Assembly: GCF_000499385.1 (NCBI RefSeq)
Contig: NW_013652540.1
Span: 1 to 64,000, forward strand
Direction of reading: 5' to 3'
From: Eimeria necatrix
Lineage: Eukaryota > Apicomplexa > Conoidasida > Eucoccidiorida > Eimeriidae
Length of the DNA: 64,000 bases
The notes beneath the pieces are model-generated. The model ran no database searches. It worked only from the letters and a program-made list of their open reading frames with translations, and was not told where the DNA came from. Shown here piece by piece: positions 1-9,916 of this stretch; within the stretch, counting starts at the first letter, position 1; each line of letters opens with the position of its first letter. The position numbers were made by a program, and so were the translations under genes.

Positions 1-146
1 TGCTGCTGCTGCTGCTGATTATTGTTGTTGTTGTTATTGTTATTATTGTTTTGTGGGGTGGGGAGGGGGGGGAGGGGGAGGTGGTGCTGGTTTGGGCGCT
101 GTTTGCTGGGCTGGAGGGCGTGGGCTGCTCGTGAAATAGCGGCTAA

Positions 147-186
<40 letters not shown>

Positions 187-224
187 GTGCTGCTGCTGCT
201 GCTGCTGCTGCTGCTGGGGTTTAG
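1..224 (+). repeat. CTG arrays, probable HSP60 intron
   Basis: The stretch is almost entirely CTG triplets with a G-rich interruption around 55-85. It ends in a single telomere-like unit (GGGTTTAGGGTTT) at about 216-229. Coding sequence recognisable as HSP60 begins immediately after, so I infer that this is intron. The 3' splice site would be the TTTAG at 220-224 of the telomere-like unit. The all-Leu reading frame here is an artefact of the repeat. Confidence 0.6.
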
Positions 225-878
225 GGTTTGAAGGACCTGCCTGTGGAGAACGCGGAGCAGCGCGTGGGGGTGGAAATAGTGGAGAAGGCCTGCCAAGTTC
301 CTTGCAAACTTATTGCTGAAAACGCCGGCCACGAAGGTGCTGTTGTAGTTGGCAATTTGCTGCGGCAGAGCAGCAAAACTTTCGGCTTCGACGCTCAAAA
401 CGGAAAATACGTCGACATGATCGAAGCCGGTTCGCCCTGCTGCTGCTGCTGCTGCTGCTGCACCTGCTGCTGCTGCTGCTGCACCTGCTGCTGCTGCTGC
501 TGTTGGCGGCGGCGGGAGCGCCGTGCTGCTGCTGCACGTGCTGCTGCTGCTGCACTTGCTGCTGCTGCTGCTGCTGCTGGCGGCAGCGGGAGCGCCGTGC
601 CGCTGCTGCACGTGCTGCTGCTGCACTTGCTGCTGCTGCTGCTGCACTTGGTGCTGCTGCTGAGTGCGGGGTTTGCTGCTGCTGCGGGGGTTTGCTCAGG
701 AATAATAGACCCGACGAAGGTGGTGAAGACAGCCCTCAGCGACGCAGCTTCTGTTGCTTCTCTTATGGCCACAACTGAAGCAGCAATAGTCGACGCCCCA
801 GAGCCGAGAGCAGCAGCAGCAGCAGCAGACCTCGCGGGCAGCCAGGCCGGCGGAATGCCCATGGGCGGCATGTTCTAA
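225..878 (+). CDS. HSP60: Mitochondrial chaperonin HSP60, C-terminal exons (5' partial)
   Basis: Two exons, 225-429 and 700-878, encode the C-terminal ~127 residues of a group I chaperonin (GroEL/Cpn60), which folds proteins in the mitochondrial matrix as a double-ring ATPase. Family signatures seen are IAENAGHEGAVVVG, FGFDAQNGKYVDMIEAG, IIDPTKVVKTALSDAASVAS and the Met/Gly-rich tail GGMPMGGMF before TAA. The intron at 430-699 is GT...CAG; joining it splits a Gly codon and restores the conserved MIEAG-IIDPTK junction. The intron is 270 nt of CTG repeat with no in-frame stop, so an unspliced reading frame also runs through. The remaining exons lie to the left of the window. Family assignment is very secure; the acceptor at 224 is inferred. 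Confidence 0.93.
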   Translation, partial: GLKDLPVENAEQRVGVEIVEKACQVPCKLIAENAGHEGAVVVGNLLRQSSKTFGFDAQNGKYVDMIEAGSPCCCCCCCCTCCCCCCTCCCCCCWRRRERRAAAARAAAAALAAAAAAAGGSGSAVPLLHVLLLHLLLLLLHLVLLLSAGFAAAAGVCSGIIDPTKVVKTALSDAASVASLMATTEAAIVDAPEPRAAAAAADLAGSQAGGMPMGGMF

Positions 879-953
879 CCAGCAGCACAGAAATACCAGC
901 AGCAGCAGCAGCACAGAAATACCAGCAGCAGCAGCACCACAGAAAGGTACCAA

Positions 954-1193
954 AGGGGCCCCCAGCGGGGTCTGGGGGGCCCCTGGGGGGCCCCTGGGGG
1001 GCCCCTACGGGGCCCCTAGGGGGCCCCTAGGGAGGCCTTTCGGGGGGCCGAAGGGGGCCTCTAGGGGTTTCCATGGGGGCCCTAAGGGGCCCCTTAGGGG
1101 GCCCCTGGGGGGCCCCTTTAGGGGGCCAATGGGGGGCCCCTGGGAGCCCTCTGAGGGGCCCCTCAGGGGGGCCCTTTAGGGGCCCCATGGGGG
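954..1193. repeat. GGGGCCCC palindromic array 1
   Basis: This is a run of imperfect GGGGCCCC units separated by 1-8 bases (for example CTAG, TTTAGG). Each unit is self-complementary, so the block has many potential hairpins. Similar blocks recur at 1681-2297, 7329-7495, 8491-8610 and 10634-10763. No coding sense is evident. It lies about 75 bases downstream of the HSP60 stop, so it could be 3' flank or UTR. Confidence 0.9.
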
Positions 1194-1368
1194 TTATGGC
1201 CCTGTGTGGCTGGGCGGGGCCCGTGCTGCAGCAGAGCGGTTGCTGCAGTGCTGCTGCTGCTGCAGCAGCTGCTGCAGCAGCGGGGCTTTTAAGGGCTGCA
1301 GCAGCAGCAGCTCGTGCTGCTGCAGCAGCAAAGAAGACGCGGAAGCCGCAGAAAACCGAAGGTGGCTG

Positions 1369-1384
1369 GGGTGTACGTACACCC
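1369..1384. repeat. Perfect 16-bp palindrome GGGTGTACGTACACCC
   Basis: The sequence equals its own reverse complement. It is the first of a dispersed family sharing the core GTGTACGTACAC. It lies in a CAG-rich spacer with no recognisable gene. Confidence 0.9.
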
Positions 1385-1680
1385 GGCGCACTTATTGGCT
1401 CGGGGCCTGGCCCCTCTTTTACTCTTAAGACTTCATTAAGTTTGGCGGAGCCTCAGCTGCGAAACCCTAAACCCTAAACCCTAAACCCTAAACCCTAGCT
1501 GGTCAAACCCTAGCTGCGCCGTCCGTCGGCTACCCCGCACACAGCGCCTTCTTCGCCCGCCCGGGACACCAGAACCCCAAACCCTAAACCCTAAACCCTA
1601 AACCCTAAACCCTAAACCCTAGCTTGAACGCGAACACGAGTCTGTAAACAACGCCCAGGGGCCTCTACAAGCCGTCCCAT

Positions 1681-2297
1681 TGGGGGCCCCCCACTAGGGG
1701 GCCCCCATTTAAGGGCCCCCAACTAGGGGGCCCCCACTTGGGGCCCCTAGATGGGGGCCCCCATTGGCGGCCTAAGAGATGGGCCATCTGGGGGCCCCCA
1801 GGGGCCCCTCTTTTGGCTGGGGGCCCCCAGGGGCCCCTCTTTTGGCTGGGGGCCCCCAGGGGCCCCCCTTTTCGCTGGGGGCCCCCAAAGCCAGAGACAA
1901 CACTGTGGGGGGCCCCCGCGCCTCGCCACTCTGCGCTGGGGGCCCTCTAACTACAGGGGGCCCCCCGGGGGCCCCTGGGGGGCCCCCCAGCCCCCAGGGG
2001 GCCCCCTAGGGGGGCCCCGTTGGGCCCCTTACTAAAGGGGGCCCCCATGGGGGTACCCTTTCTTCTGAAGGCCCCCAACGAAAGGGGGCCCCCAGGGGGG
2101 CCCCTCTACATATATATGAGGGCCCCTGAATAGATTTTGGGGCCCCCCTGGGGGCCCCCCTAAATAGAAGGGGCCCCCTTGGGGGGCCCCCCTAAATAGA
2201 AGGGGCCCCCCTGGGGGCCCCCCAATTAGAAGGGAAACCTAAAGGGCCCTTTGAAGGGCCCCCAATGGGGGCCCCTTAACTGGGGCCCCTAATTGGG
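1681..2297. repeat. GGGGCCCC palindromic array 2
   Basis: About 600 bases of GGGGGCCCC-type units. It includes a higher-order tandem repeat at about 1790-1875, where a ~27-bp unit containing CTCTTTTGGCTGGG is repeated about three times. Later units carry TAAATAGAAG spacers. Pro/Gly-rich open frames on both strands are by-products of the base composition. Confidence 0.9.
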
Positions 2298-3068
2298 GTT
2301 TAGTTCATTTATGTAGCGGCTACTGGGTGGTAAGGGCAGCCCCCAAACCCTAAACCCTAAACCCTAAACCCTAAACCCTAATCTTCGAAGGCCGAGCTGA
2401 CTCCTAGTGGCTTTTATACCACCGAAAAAAGTAAAGGAGAGCGCCGCCTGCATAACAGAAGCATCTAATAACCCTAAACCCTAAACCCTAAACCCTAGCT
2501 GCAGCCGCAGGCAGCGCATATGGGCCCAAACCCTAAACCCTAAACCCTAAACCCTAAACCCTTCAGCCTCTTGGGTTTATAAATACCTGCAAGAAGTCCG
2601 AGAAGGAGGGAGCCGCTCACGCCGTCTGCACAAACACCCCAACCCCCAATCCCTAAACCCTAAACCCTAAACCCTAAACGCTAAACCCTAAACCCTAACG
2701 CCAAGTCCCAAGCCACAAAACCTTTGCTGTCGCCTCAATCTCCACGCCTTTAGCTGCACAGTGTAGACGCCGGACTGTAAACCCGCCACCCCAATCCCCA
2801 AACCCTAAACCCTAAACCCTAAACCCTAAACCCTAAACCCTAACCCTGAGCAGCAACCCCCAGCTTCTTACCGTAGGCTGCCCGGTCCAATATAAGGCTG
2901 TGCAGAGATAAGGCTGATAGGTTGCGAGGCTCCTGAACATCCAAACCCCAAACCCTAAACCCTAAACCCTAAACCCTAAACCCTAAACCCTAGGCCCTTC
3001 GCCACGTTCCTCCCCGCACGCGCCCCTGCGCAAGCATTCGCTCAAGTCTAGGGCTACGGGTGGCCTGC

Positions 3069-3152
3069 TAGGGTTTAGGAGCTGCTAGGGTTTAGGGTTT
3101 GGGGTTTAGGGCTGGCTAGGGTTTGGGGTTTAGGGTTTAGGGTTTAGGGTTT
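3069..3152 (-). repeat. Inverted telomere-like block (TTTAGGG)
   Basis: Imperfect TTTAGGG/GGTTTAGGGTTT units are read on the plus strand, opposite to all neighbouring tracts. With the tract at 2950-2992 they form an inverted pair about 75 bases apart. Confidence 0.9.
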
Positions 3153-3412
3153 GCCACCATTCGAAGGAGGGTTTCCACTCTTCGCTTCGCAAGAGAGTAA
3201 TGGCCCAACTTCAAGTACACCAGCGCCAGCTGGAACAGGCAGTCCGACCTAGCGCGCAAACCCTAAACCCTAAACCCTAAACCCTAAACCCTAAACCCTA
3301 GACCCTAAACCCTAAACCCTAAACCCTGTTTAAGCCCTCGCCACCCACCTAGCCCCAAGTGCTCGCCGCACGGCGCCCTCGCGCCCGCGCATTCTCCCCA
3401 CTGTCCACCCCC

Positions 3413-3677
3413 AAACCCTAAACCCTAAACCCTAAACCCTAAACCCTAAACCCTAAACCCTAAACCCTAAACCCTAAACCTAAACCCTAAACCCTAAACC
3501 CTAAACCCTAAACCCTAAACCCTAAACCCTAAACCCTAAACCCTAAAACAAAACCCTAAACCCTAAACCCTAAACCCTAAACCCTAAACCCTAAACCCTA
3601 AACCCTAAACCCTAAACCGCAAACCCTAAACCCTAAACCCTAAACCCTAAACCCTAAACCCTAAACCCTAAACCCTA
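3413..3677 (+). repeat. Longest telomere-like tract (~37 units)
   Basis: About 265 bases of nearly uninterrupted AAACCCT, with a few defective units (AAACCT near 3476, an inserted ACAA near 3547, AAACCGC near 3614). It is longer than any other tract in the window. Confidence 0.95.
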
Positions 3678-3940
3678 AGCTGACCACTGCCTGCAAAACC
3701 CGATTTCCAGCAACTCCGTGAGCAAGTCCACGGAGTCCTTTAAGTCCCTTTTATTTGGAGAGCAAATTAGCAAAGAAGCAAATTCGAACTGCAGCCGAGG
3801 GCAGGGGCAGCCGCTCTCCACTTGCTGCAGCCAAACCCTAAACCCTAAACCCTAAACCCTAAACCCTAAACCCTCAATTCTGGATCTTGAAATACAGCTG
3901 CACGATTATATGCATGTGCGCACGAGTAGAGATCTGGAAA

Positions 3941-4270
3941 AGCAGCAGCAAGTGAGCAGCAGCAGCAGCAGCAAGTGAGCAGCAGCAGCAAGTGAGCAGC
4001 AGTAAGAGAGCAGCAGAAGCAGCCTAGCGGAATCAACTAAGCAGCAACAGCAACACAGCAGCAGCAAATGGAAAGCAACAGCAGCAGCAGCAACTAAGCA
4101 GCAGCAGCAACTAAGCAGAAGTAGCAGCAACTAAGCAGCAGCAGCAACTAAGCAGCAGCAGCAACTACGCAGCAGCGGCTACTACGCAGCAGCAGCAACT
4201 AAGCAGCAGCAGCAGCAACTAAGCAGCAGCAGCAGCAACTAAGCAGCAGCAGCAGCAAAGCAGCAGCAAG
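3941..4270 (+). repeat. CAG array punctuated by AAGTGA and AACTAAG
   Basis: The unit is (CAG)2-5 followed by CAAGTGAG or CAACTAAG, repeated about 15 times. Unlike the CAG arrays inside genes, this one carries regular TGA/TAA triplets in phase with the Gln frame, so it cannot encode poly-Gln. It is a non-coding minisatellite. Confidence 0.9.
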
Positions 4271-4538
4271 ACCAGAATGTCCCACCTCGATGTACTTGGC
4301 TCTTAGGGCGTCTGTTTCTGCCCTGAGATCGAAGCCGAGGGCCCCGCTCATCTTCTGGCCAAACCCTAAACCCTAAACCCTAAACCCTAAACCCTAAAGC
4401 CTAAACCCTAAACCCTCGCCGCTGCGCCGCAAACCTCCATGCGCGGGCCAGGAGGAGGAAAAGGAACTTTTGGAAAATGTAATGGCAGCAGAAATGCAGA
4501 AAAGCAAAAATGAAAACGGGGGCAAGAGGTTAGGGTTG

Positions 4539-4560
4539 CTGAGGTGTACATACACCTCAG
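4539..4560. repeat. 22-bp inverted repeat of the GGTGTA/TACACC family
   Basis: The arms CTGAGGTGTA and TACACCTCAG are perfectly complementary around a CA centre. This is the longest arm pair in the dispersed palindrome family. Confidence 0.9.
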
Positions 4561-4682
4561 CGGCTAAGGCGCGAGCCGACAGCCGCAGAAGTGAAGGCGC
4601 TGCTGCGCAGCCTCGGGCCTCAACCGAAGCCCTCAGTGGAAACCCTAAACCCTAAACCCTAAACCCTAAACCCTAAACCCTA

Positions 4683-5097
4683 ATTTGGGGGATTGTGCAC
4701 AGGACACGGCGGCGGCGCAGCTGCTGTGCGGCGCTCGGCGCCCCCAGCCCCAGCAGCTGCTGCAAGTGGATTTGGTTCTTCTGCTGCATTTTCTCTTCTT
4801 CTTCGAAAAGAACTTGTAAAATAATATTCTAAATTTGCAAAAAGTAAATCTGAACAGCTTCTGTGCACCCCCGAGTCCCGGAGGCTGCCGCTTCTGGCTG
4901 CGCGCGGCTGCGGAGCTGCGTGTACACCTGAAAAGCCAGGGTGTATGTACACCCCAGCGCCCTCCCCTCGAGTCCCAGCTGCTCATTTTTCGTCACTTCT
5001 TTTCTTTTTGTCCTTCTAAATGCTTCCCTGGCTGCCGGCTGGGGCGAACGAGTCGTTCACTGTGCAGGCTTGAGGTGTATAGACAGCTCGCAGCAAA
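4683..5097. other. No confident gene; two palindrome-family sites
   Basis: A plus-strand frame from about 4690 to 4820 looks protein-like near its end (LQVDLVLLLHFLFFFEKN, then stop), but I can assign neither start nor family. The interval also holds GGGTGTATGTACACCC (4939-4954) and a degenerate relative near 5071-5090 just ahead of the IF1-like start codon. Promoter sequence for that gene presumably lies here. Confidence 0.4.
4939..4954. repeat. Palindrome-family site GGGTGTATGTACACCC
   Basis: This is a one-base variant of the 16-bp palindrome at 1369-1384. A half-site (GTGTACACC) lies about 20 bases upstream. Confidence 0.85.
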
Positions 5098-5325
5098 ATG
5101 CTCGCTGTGGCCACCCGGGGCTTCGCAAGGCGCCCCACAGCAGCAACTACTGCAGCAGCAACAACTGCAGCAGCAGCAGCAGCGGGACCCCCCGCAACTG
5201 CAGCAGCAGCAACAACAGCAGCAGCTGCCACGGCAGGCACCCCCAGGCTCTTCTCGGGCGTCAAGTTTCTTGAGCAAAAAAGGTCCGGCGAGGAGACTGT
5301 CTACTTCAAGAAAGAAGGCAAGTCA

Positions 5326-5391
<66 letters not shown>

Positions 5392-5458
5392 ATTTGAGAT
5401 CCATTCGCACCAGCGAAGGCGTTTGCTTCTTGCTGCGGCGGCCAAGTGTGCTGCTGCT

Positions 5459-5493
<35 letters not shown>

Positions 5494-5573
5494 TGCATTT
5501 AAAGGGCAGCTGATTTTATTTGTCCTAAGTGCTGCAAGTCTCAAAGACATTTTGCTGCCTTTGCTGCTGCACT

Positions 5574-5605
<32 letters not shown>

Positions 5606-5692
5606 TGCTGCTTCCGGCCTTTGTGTTTGCGCTTTTGGGGTGTACGTACACCCGATCGCCCCCCGCAAATGCAATTAAATAACTTCAAATAA

Positions 5693-5727
<35 letters not shown>

Positions 5728-5909
5728 AAATAAATAATAAATAAATAATATAAATATAATTCAATGTGACATATTCATATACAAAAGCCAAATATTAAGC
5801 ATCTCGAAAGCCGCATTAAACATCGCAATTAAAACTTTGAAAGTTTATTCATCAAAAGTCCTCAACAAAATAAAACTCCACTTCCCCTTTCCCAAAACCC
5901 CGCCGCCGC

Positions 5910-5951
<42 letters not shown>

Positions 5952-6251
5952 GCTGCTGCTGCTGCAGACGAGGCGCTGCTGCGGCGGCTGCTGGCCAAAC
6001 ACCCCGAGGCGGACCCCCGCTACCGCAGCACGGGGGGCCCCGCGCTGCTGCAGCCGCTGCAGCCGCTGCAGCAAGCCATTTCTTTATCTGTGGCGAAGCA
6101 TTTTGCTGCTAAAGCTTCTAAGGCTTTTCTTGAAGAGTTGCCGCTGCTGTTTGCTGCTCACGGCTGGCAGCCGCCGCCCGAGCACAGGGCCCTGCTGCAG
6201 CAGCAGCAGCAGCAGCAGCAGCAGGCCCAGGGCCACAAGCGCGACGGCTAG
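5098..6251 (+). CDS. Mitochondrial ATP synthase inhibitor IF1-like protein
   Basis: Exons 5098-5317 and 5968-6251 give 167 residues. The N-terminus (MLAVATRGFARRP, then Ala/Thr-rich) looks like a mitochondrial presequence. Residues ~56-86, KFLEQKRSGEETVYFKKE followed by DEALLRRLLAKHP, have the IF1 pattern: a charged helix with a [E]xxYFxKxDxxLLxxL core. IF1 proteins bind F1-ATPase and block ATP hydrolysis when the membrane potential falls. The C-terminal half (helical, with nine Gln) is an extension I do not recognise. The intron starts GCAAGT after AAG, the textbook non-canonical GC-AG donor. Only this donor, with the CTGCAG acceptor at 5967, keeps the KKE-DEALL frame. The intron is 650 bp and carries CTG arrays, a palindrome and an AATA microsatellite. 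The stop codon is the first TAGC of a tetranucleotide array. Confidence 0.65.
5638..5653. repeat. Perfect palindrome GGGTGTACGTACACCC
   Basis: Identical to the element at 1369-1384. It lies within the IF1-like intron, between a CAG array and an AATA microsatellite. Confidence 0.9.
5690..5757 (+). repeat. AATA tetranucleotide microsatellite
   Basis: About 16 AATA units with minor imperfections, inside the IF1-like intron. Confidence 0.9.
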
Positions 6252-6959
6252 CTGCTCGCTAGCTGGCTAGCTGCCTGGCTAGCTGCCTGGCTAGCTGGCT
6301 AGCTGGCTGGCTGGCTGGCTGGCTGGCGGGCTAGCGGGAGCGGCGGAGGGTTGGCCAGCTAGCTGGCTAGCTGGCGAGCCAGACGGGTGGGGAGCTAGCT
6401 GGCTAGCTAGCTAGCTAGCTAGCTAGCTAGCTAGCTAGCTAGCTAGATGGCTGGCTAGCCAGCTAGCTGTAGAGCCCTGCTTCCGAGTCAGCAACTTGGC
6501 GAGTCAAACACAAGGGCCCTGCTGGGAAAACGGCCTGCCGGCCAGCCAGCTAGCTGGCTAGCTAGCTAGCTGGCTAGCTGGCTGGCTAGCCGGCAAGCTA
6601 GCTAGCCAGCCAGCTAGCTGGCTAGCTAGCTAGCTGGCTAGCTGGCAGGCAAGGCAGCAGTTAGAAAGACGGGCCTCATGTTAGCACGCAGTGAGAATTC
6701 CACTTGCTGCGAGACGCCCAGTGAGCGAGCAGCTAGCCAACTGGCCAGCTTGCTGCTGGGTTGGCTAGCTAGCTAGCTAGCCAGCTAGCCAGCTGAGCAG
6801 CTAACTGGCCCAGCTATCCAGTCAGCTGGCCAGCCAGCTAGCCAGTAAGCTAGCTAGCGAGCCAGCTAGCTAGCCTAGCTAGCGAGCCAGCCAGCCAGCT
6901 AGCTAGCTAGCTAGCTAGCCAGCTAGCCAGCTAGCTAGCTAGCCAGCCAGCTAGCTAGC
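6249..6959. repeat. GCTAGC/GCTGGC tetranucleotide array
   Basis: About 700 bases dominated by TAGC, TGGC and CAGC tetramers, rich in the NheI-like palindrome GCTAGC. Two unique islands lie at about 6473-6540 and 6660-6760. It starts at the stop codon of the IF1-like gene, so it probably forms that gene's 3' flank. No other part of the window has this unit at length; a short run recurs near 14268-14330. Confidence 0.9.
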
Positions 6960-7063
6960 AAGGGCAGGCGTGCGGGGCTCCGGCCCGCGCAACTTCGTAA
7001 CTCGCACTTTATGTCTCGCGGTAGCTGTATGACTTCCCTTATTTGCTGTTCACCTTTACAATA

Positions 7064-7098
<35 letters not shown>

Positions 7099-7468
7099 GT
7101 TGCTGCTGCTGCTGCTGCTGACTGCGGGCGCTGACACGAGCGCATGCAGAGGCAACTCCCGCTTCTGCTGCAGCTAGAGAGCAGCAGCAGCAGCAAAACA
7201 CATTAGAGGCAAGCTGCTTGCAAGTTGAAGTCAATGTATAACGGAGCTTACTGGGAAACGGAACCCTAAACCCTAAACCCTAAACCCTAAACCCTACAAC
7301 TTAATAATGTACTTCATCAGCCCAAACACCCGGGGGCCCCAACTAGCGAACAAGACAAGAAACAAAACAAATAGTTACAAGCAGCAGGGGCCCCCAAGGA
7401 CTTACGGGGGCCCCTAGGGGGGCCCCTAGGGGGGGCCTCGGGGGGCCCCTGGGGGCCCCTGGGGGCCC
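6960..7468. other. Intergenic between convergent genes
   Basis: Contains CTG arrays (7060-7125), a telomere-like tract (7262-7297) and a GGGGCCCC block (7329-7495). The frames here are repeat artefacts; I see no supportable gene. Confidence 0.6.
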
Positions 7469-7762
7469 TCAGGGGCCCCGAGGGGACCCCAGGGTACTTA
7501 GTGCGTGGACGCTGGCTTTGAGCAAGTGCCTTATTTCGTGCAGCAGCAGTTGCTGCTGCTGCAGGTGGCTGGGCAGCAGCAGCTGCTGCTGCTGCTGCTG
7601 CAGCTGCTGCTGCTGCTGCAGCGCCTCGCTCCAGCTGCTGAGGGCTAAAAGCAGGGGCCCCATGTGGGCCCTCAGTTTGCCGGCGGGGCGAAAGTCCGAT
7701 AAGAAGACCCGCAGCAGCAGCAGCAGCGCGTCGCGCAGCGCGCGCGCCCAGCATGCCCCCTC

Positions 7763-7808
<46 letters not shown>

Positions 7809-8237
7809 GTATCTCTCAGGAAGAGGGGATTTGCTGGCAGCAAGGAGTCCTGTGGCGCGAGGCGAACGACCAAGAGGAAGTAGAGAGCGTCAGGAAGCGT
7901 GGCGGAGTGCTGCAGCAGCAAAAGCGCCCTTGCTGCTGCTGCTGCTGCTGTTGCTGTTGCTGCTGTTGCTGCTGCTGGAGTTTGTCGAGACACAGAGGGC
8001 CCTCTTGGGCTGTAAAAAGGCGAGACCTGCAGCACCTCTTCGTTCTGCTGCTCCCCATGGCGCGTGCCTGCGTCTGCTGCTGCTGCTGCTGGTCCCGCTG
8101 CTGCTGCTGCTGCTGCAGTTACAGACACCAGGAAATGCAGCAAGGCAGCAACCAGCTGCAGCGGCAGCTCGGGCAGCAGCAGCGGCGCCACAAACTCTTC
8201 CAGCGACTCCTTCGGGCTCAGCCCAGGCAAAGCTCCT

Positions 8238-8281
<44 letters not shown>

Positions 8282-8402
8282 CCGAAAATGCCGTCAGGAC
8301 ACTTGGAAAAAGTTTCCCAACTGCAGCAGCATCAGAGCCAGCAGCAGACGGGACGATCAATTATAGATCTACAGTTGCAGCAACAGCAGCAGCAGCTCCT
8401 CA

Positions 8403-8442
<40 letters not shown>

Positions 8443-9012
8443 TGCTCAGCGGCTGTCTCTAAAGACAGTCAAAACTGCACTAAAGCCTCAAGGGGGCCCC
8501 TCTAGGAAGCTTCACTCTGGGGGCCCCCAGGGGGGCCCCAGAGGGCCCCCTAAGGGGCCCCTTCAGGGGGCCCTGAGGGGCCCCTTTAGGGCCCCCTTGG
8601 GGGCCCCCAGAGAGCACCCAAAGGGTACAGTGTTTGCTGCGGAGGCAGAGATGGCCTACCTGCTGCTGCAGTCGAGAAAACGGGGCCTAGGGCTCGTCGG
8701 TCTGCTGCTGCTGCTGCTGCTGCTGCTCCCAGACACTCCAGCTGGGCAGACAGCAGCAGCACATCAACGGGGTTGAGGGCAGAGCGCCAGCGGCCAGCAG
8801 CAGCAGCAGCAGCAGCAGCTCCTGCGAGCCTTCTGCTGTAGCTGCTGCTGTTGCTGCTGCGCTGCAGCAGCTGCTGCAGCCGAGGCCTCAGAGAAGCAGC
8901 AAGGGCTCCTATGAGCTGCAGCAGCAGAGGCCGTTCCAGATTGGCGTCTACGGTGTGCTGCAGCAGCAGCAGGACGCAGCAAAGAAGGCGCGGCGGCAGC
9001 TTCTGCTGCCGG

Positions 9013-9050
<38 letters not shown>

Positions 9051-9255
9051 AATTGAATTGCAGACGGAATCCACAAGAGCAGCAACAACTCCAGCTTCCT
9101 GCAGCCTTAGCCGCAGCAAGGCCTCCCCTGTCTGCAGCAGCAGCAGCCCTGGGGCCCCTCTAAGCTCGCTTCTGCTGTGGGGCATCAGCAGCAGAATTTC
9201 TTGCCTAGCAGCTACGCACCGAAGCAGGAACTGCAGCAGCTGCGTGCAGACAAAC

Positions 9256-9295
<40 letters not shown>

Positions 9296-9550
9296 TTGTC
9301 TCAGAGACAGCACCAGGCAGTTCCCCTCCCGCTATTCTACAGTAAAAAAGACCCCCAACAAACCCCTCTTGCGTTGTGCTGCTGCTGCTGCTGCTGCTGC
9401 TGGTGTGGCTACTGGTGCGGCATTTGCTGCTGCGGTGCTGCTGCTGCTGTGCTGCTGGGCTAGAATGAAGTACCAGGCTCAGCAGGGTTTGCTGCAGAGA
9501 GCAGAGGCGCCACAGAGCACTAACTGCAGCAACAACTGCCCCAAACGGCA

Positions 9551-9581
<31 letters not shown>

Positions 9582-9716
9582 CCCATCAGCTGTGCATGTA
9601 GACGCCGCCGACAGCAGCTGCAGCAGCAGCAAAACGCGGTGCAGCAGCAGGTTGCCGCAGCTACGCCCACAGCTGCTGAGACTGAGAAAGGACCGCAAGT
9701 CTCCCGGGTAAGCCTC

Positions 9717-9747
<31 letters not shown>

Positions 9748-9882
9748 AGCAAGGGCTGAGGCTTCTGCTGCGCCCTCTGCGCACCAACAGCAGCAACATA
9801 GTTGAGCAAAGACGCAGCAGCAGCGCCGTGAAGAAGACACTCCAGCGCATTCACCAGGTGCGCCGGCAGCAGAGTCGGCTTC

Positions 9883-9916
<34 letters not shown>

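Larger units (their letters stand above)
1462..4682 (+). repeat. Cluster of interstitial telomere-like AAACCCT tracts
   Basis: Tandem AAACCCT blocks lie at 1462-1497, 1579-1620, 2345-2381, 2470-2497, 2528-2562, 2649-2698, 2799-2847, 2950-2992, 3258-3327, 3413-3677, 3833-3874, 4361-4416 and 4640-4682. They are separated by spacers of up to about 700 bases that are not repetitive at this unit. All are in one orientation except 3069-3152 (TTTAGGG). Variants such as AAACGCT and AAAGCCT show drift. The unit matches the plant/apicomplexan-type telomere heptamer, but the tracts are internal and flanked by genes. I see no protein-coding gene in this interval. Confidence 0.95.

Noticed and set aside
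22..231. Leu-rich plus-strand ORF
   Set aside because: Pure product of CTG repeats within a probable HSP60 intron.
1073..2035. Gly/Pro-rich ORFs in the GGGGCCCC arrays
   Set aside because: Both strands give Gly/Pro frames, as expected from the palindromic repeat.
3413..3677. True chromosome end
   Set aside because: Single-copy genes lie on both sides and the tract is internal.
1462..4682. CRISPR-like spaced repeats
   Set aside because: The repeats are tandem telomere heptamers of variable copy number with spacers of unequal length, in a eukaryotic genome.
7753..8776. Long plus-strand ORFs (Ala/Leu/Cys/Ser-rich) opposite the giant gene
   Set aside because: CAG/CTG arrays lack stops in all frames on both strands; non-repeat segments look like protein only on the minus strand.
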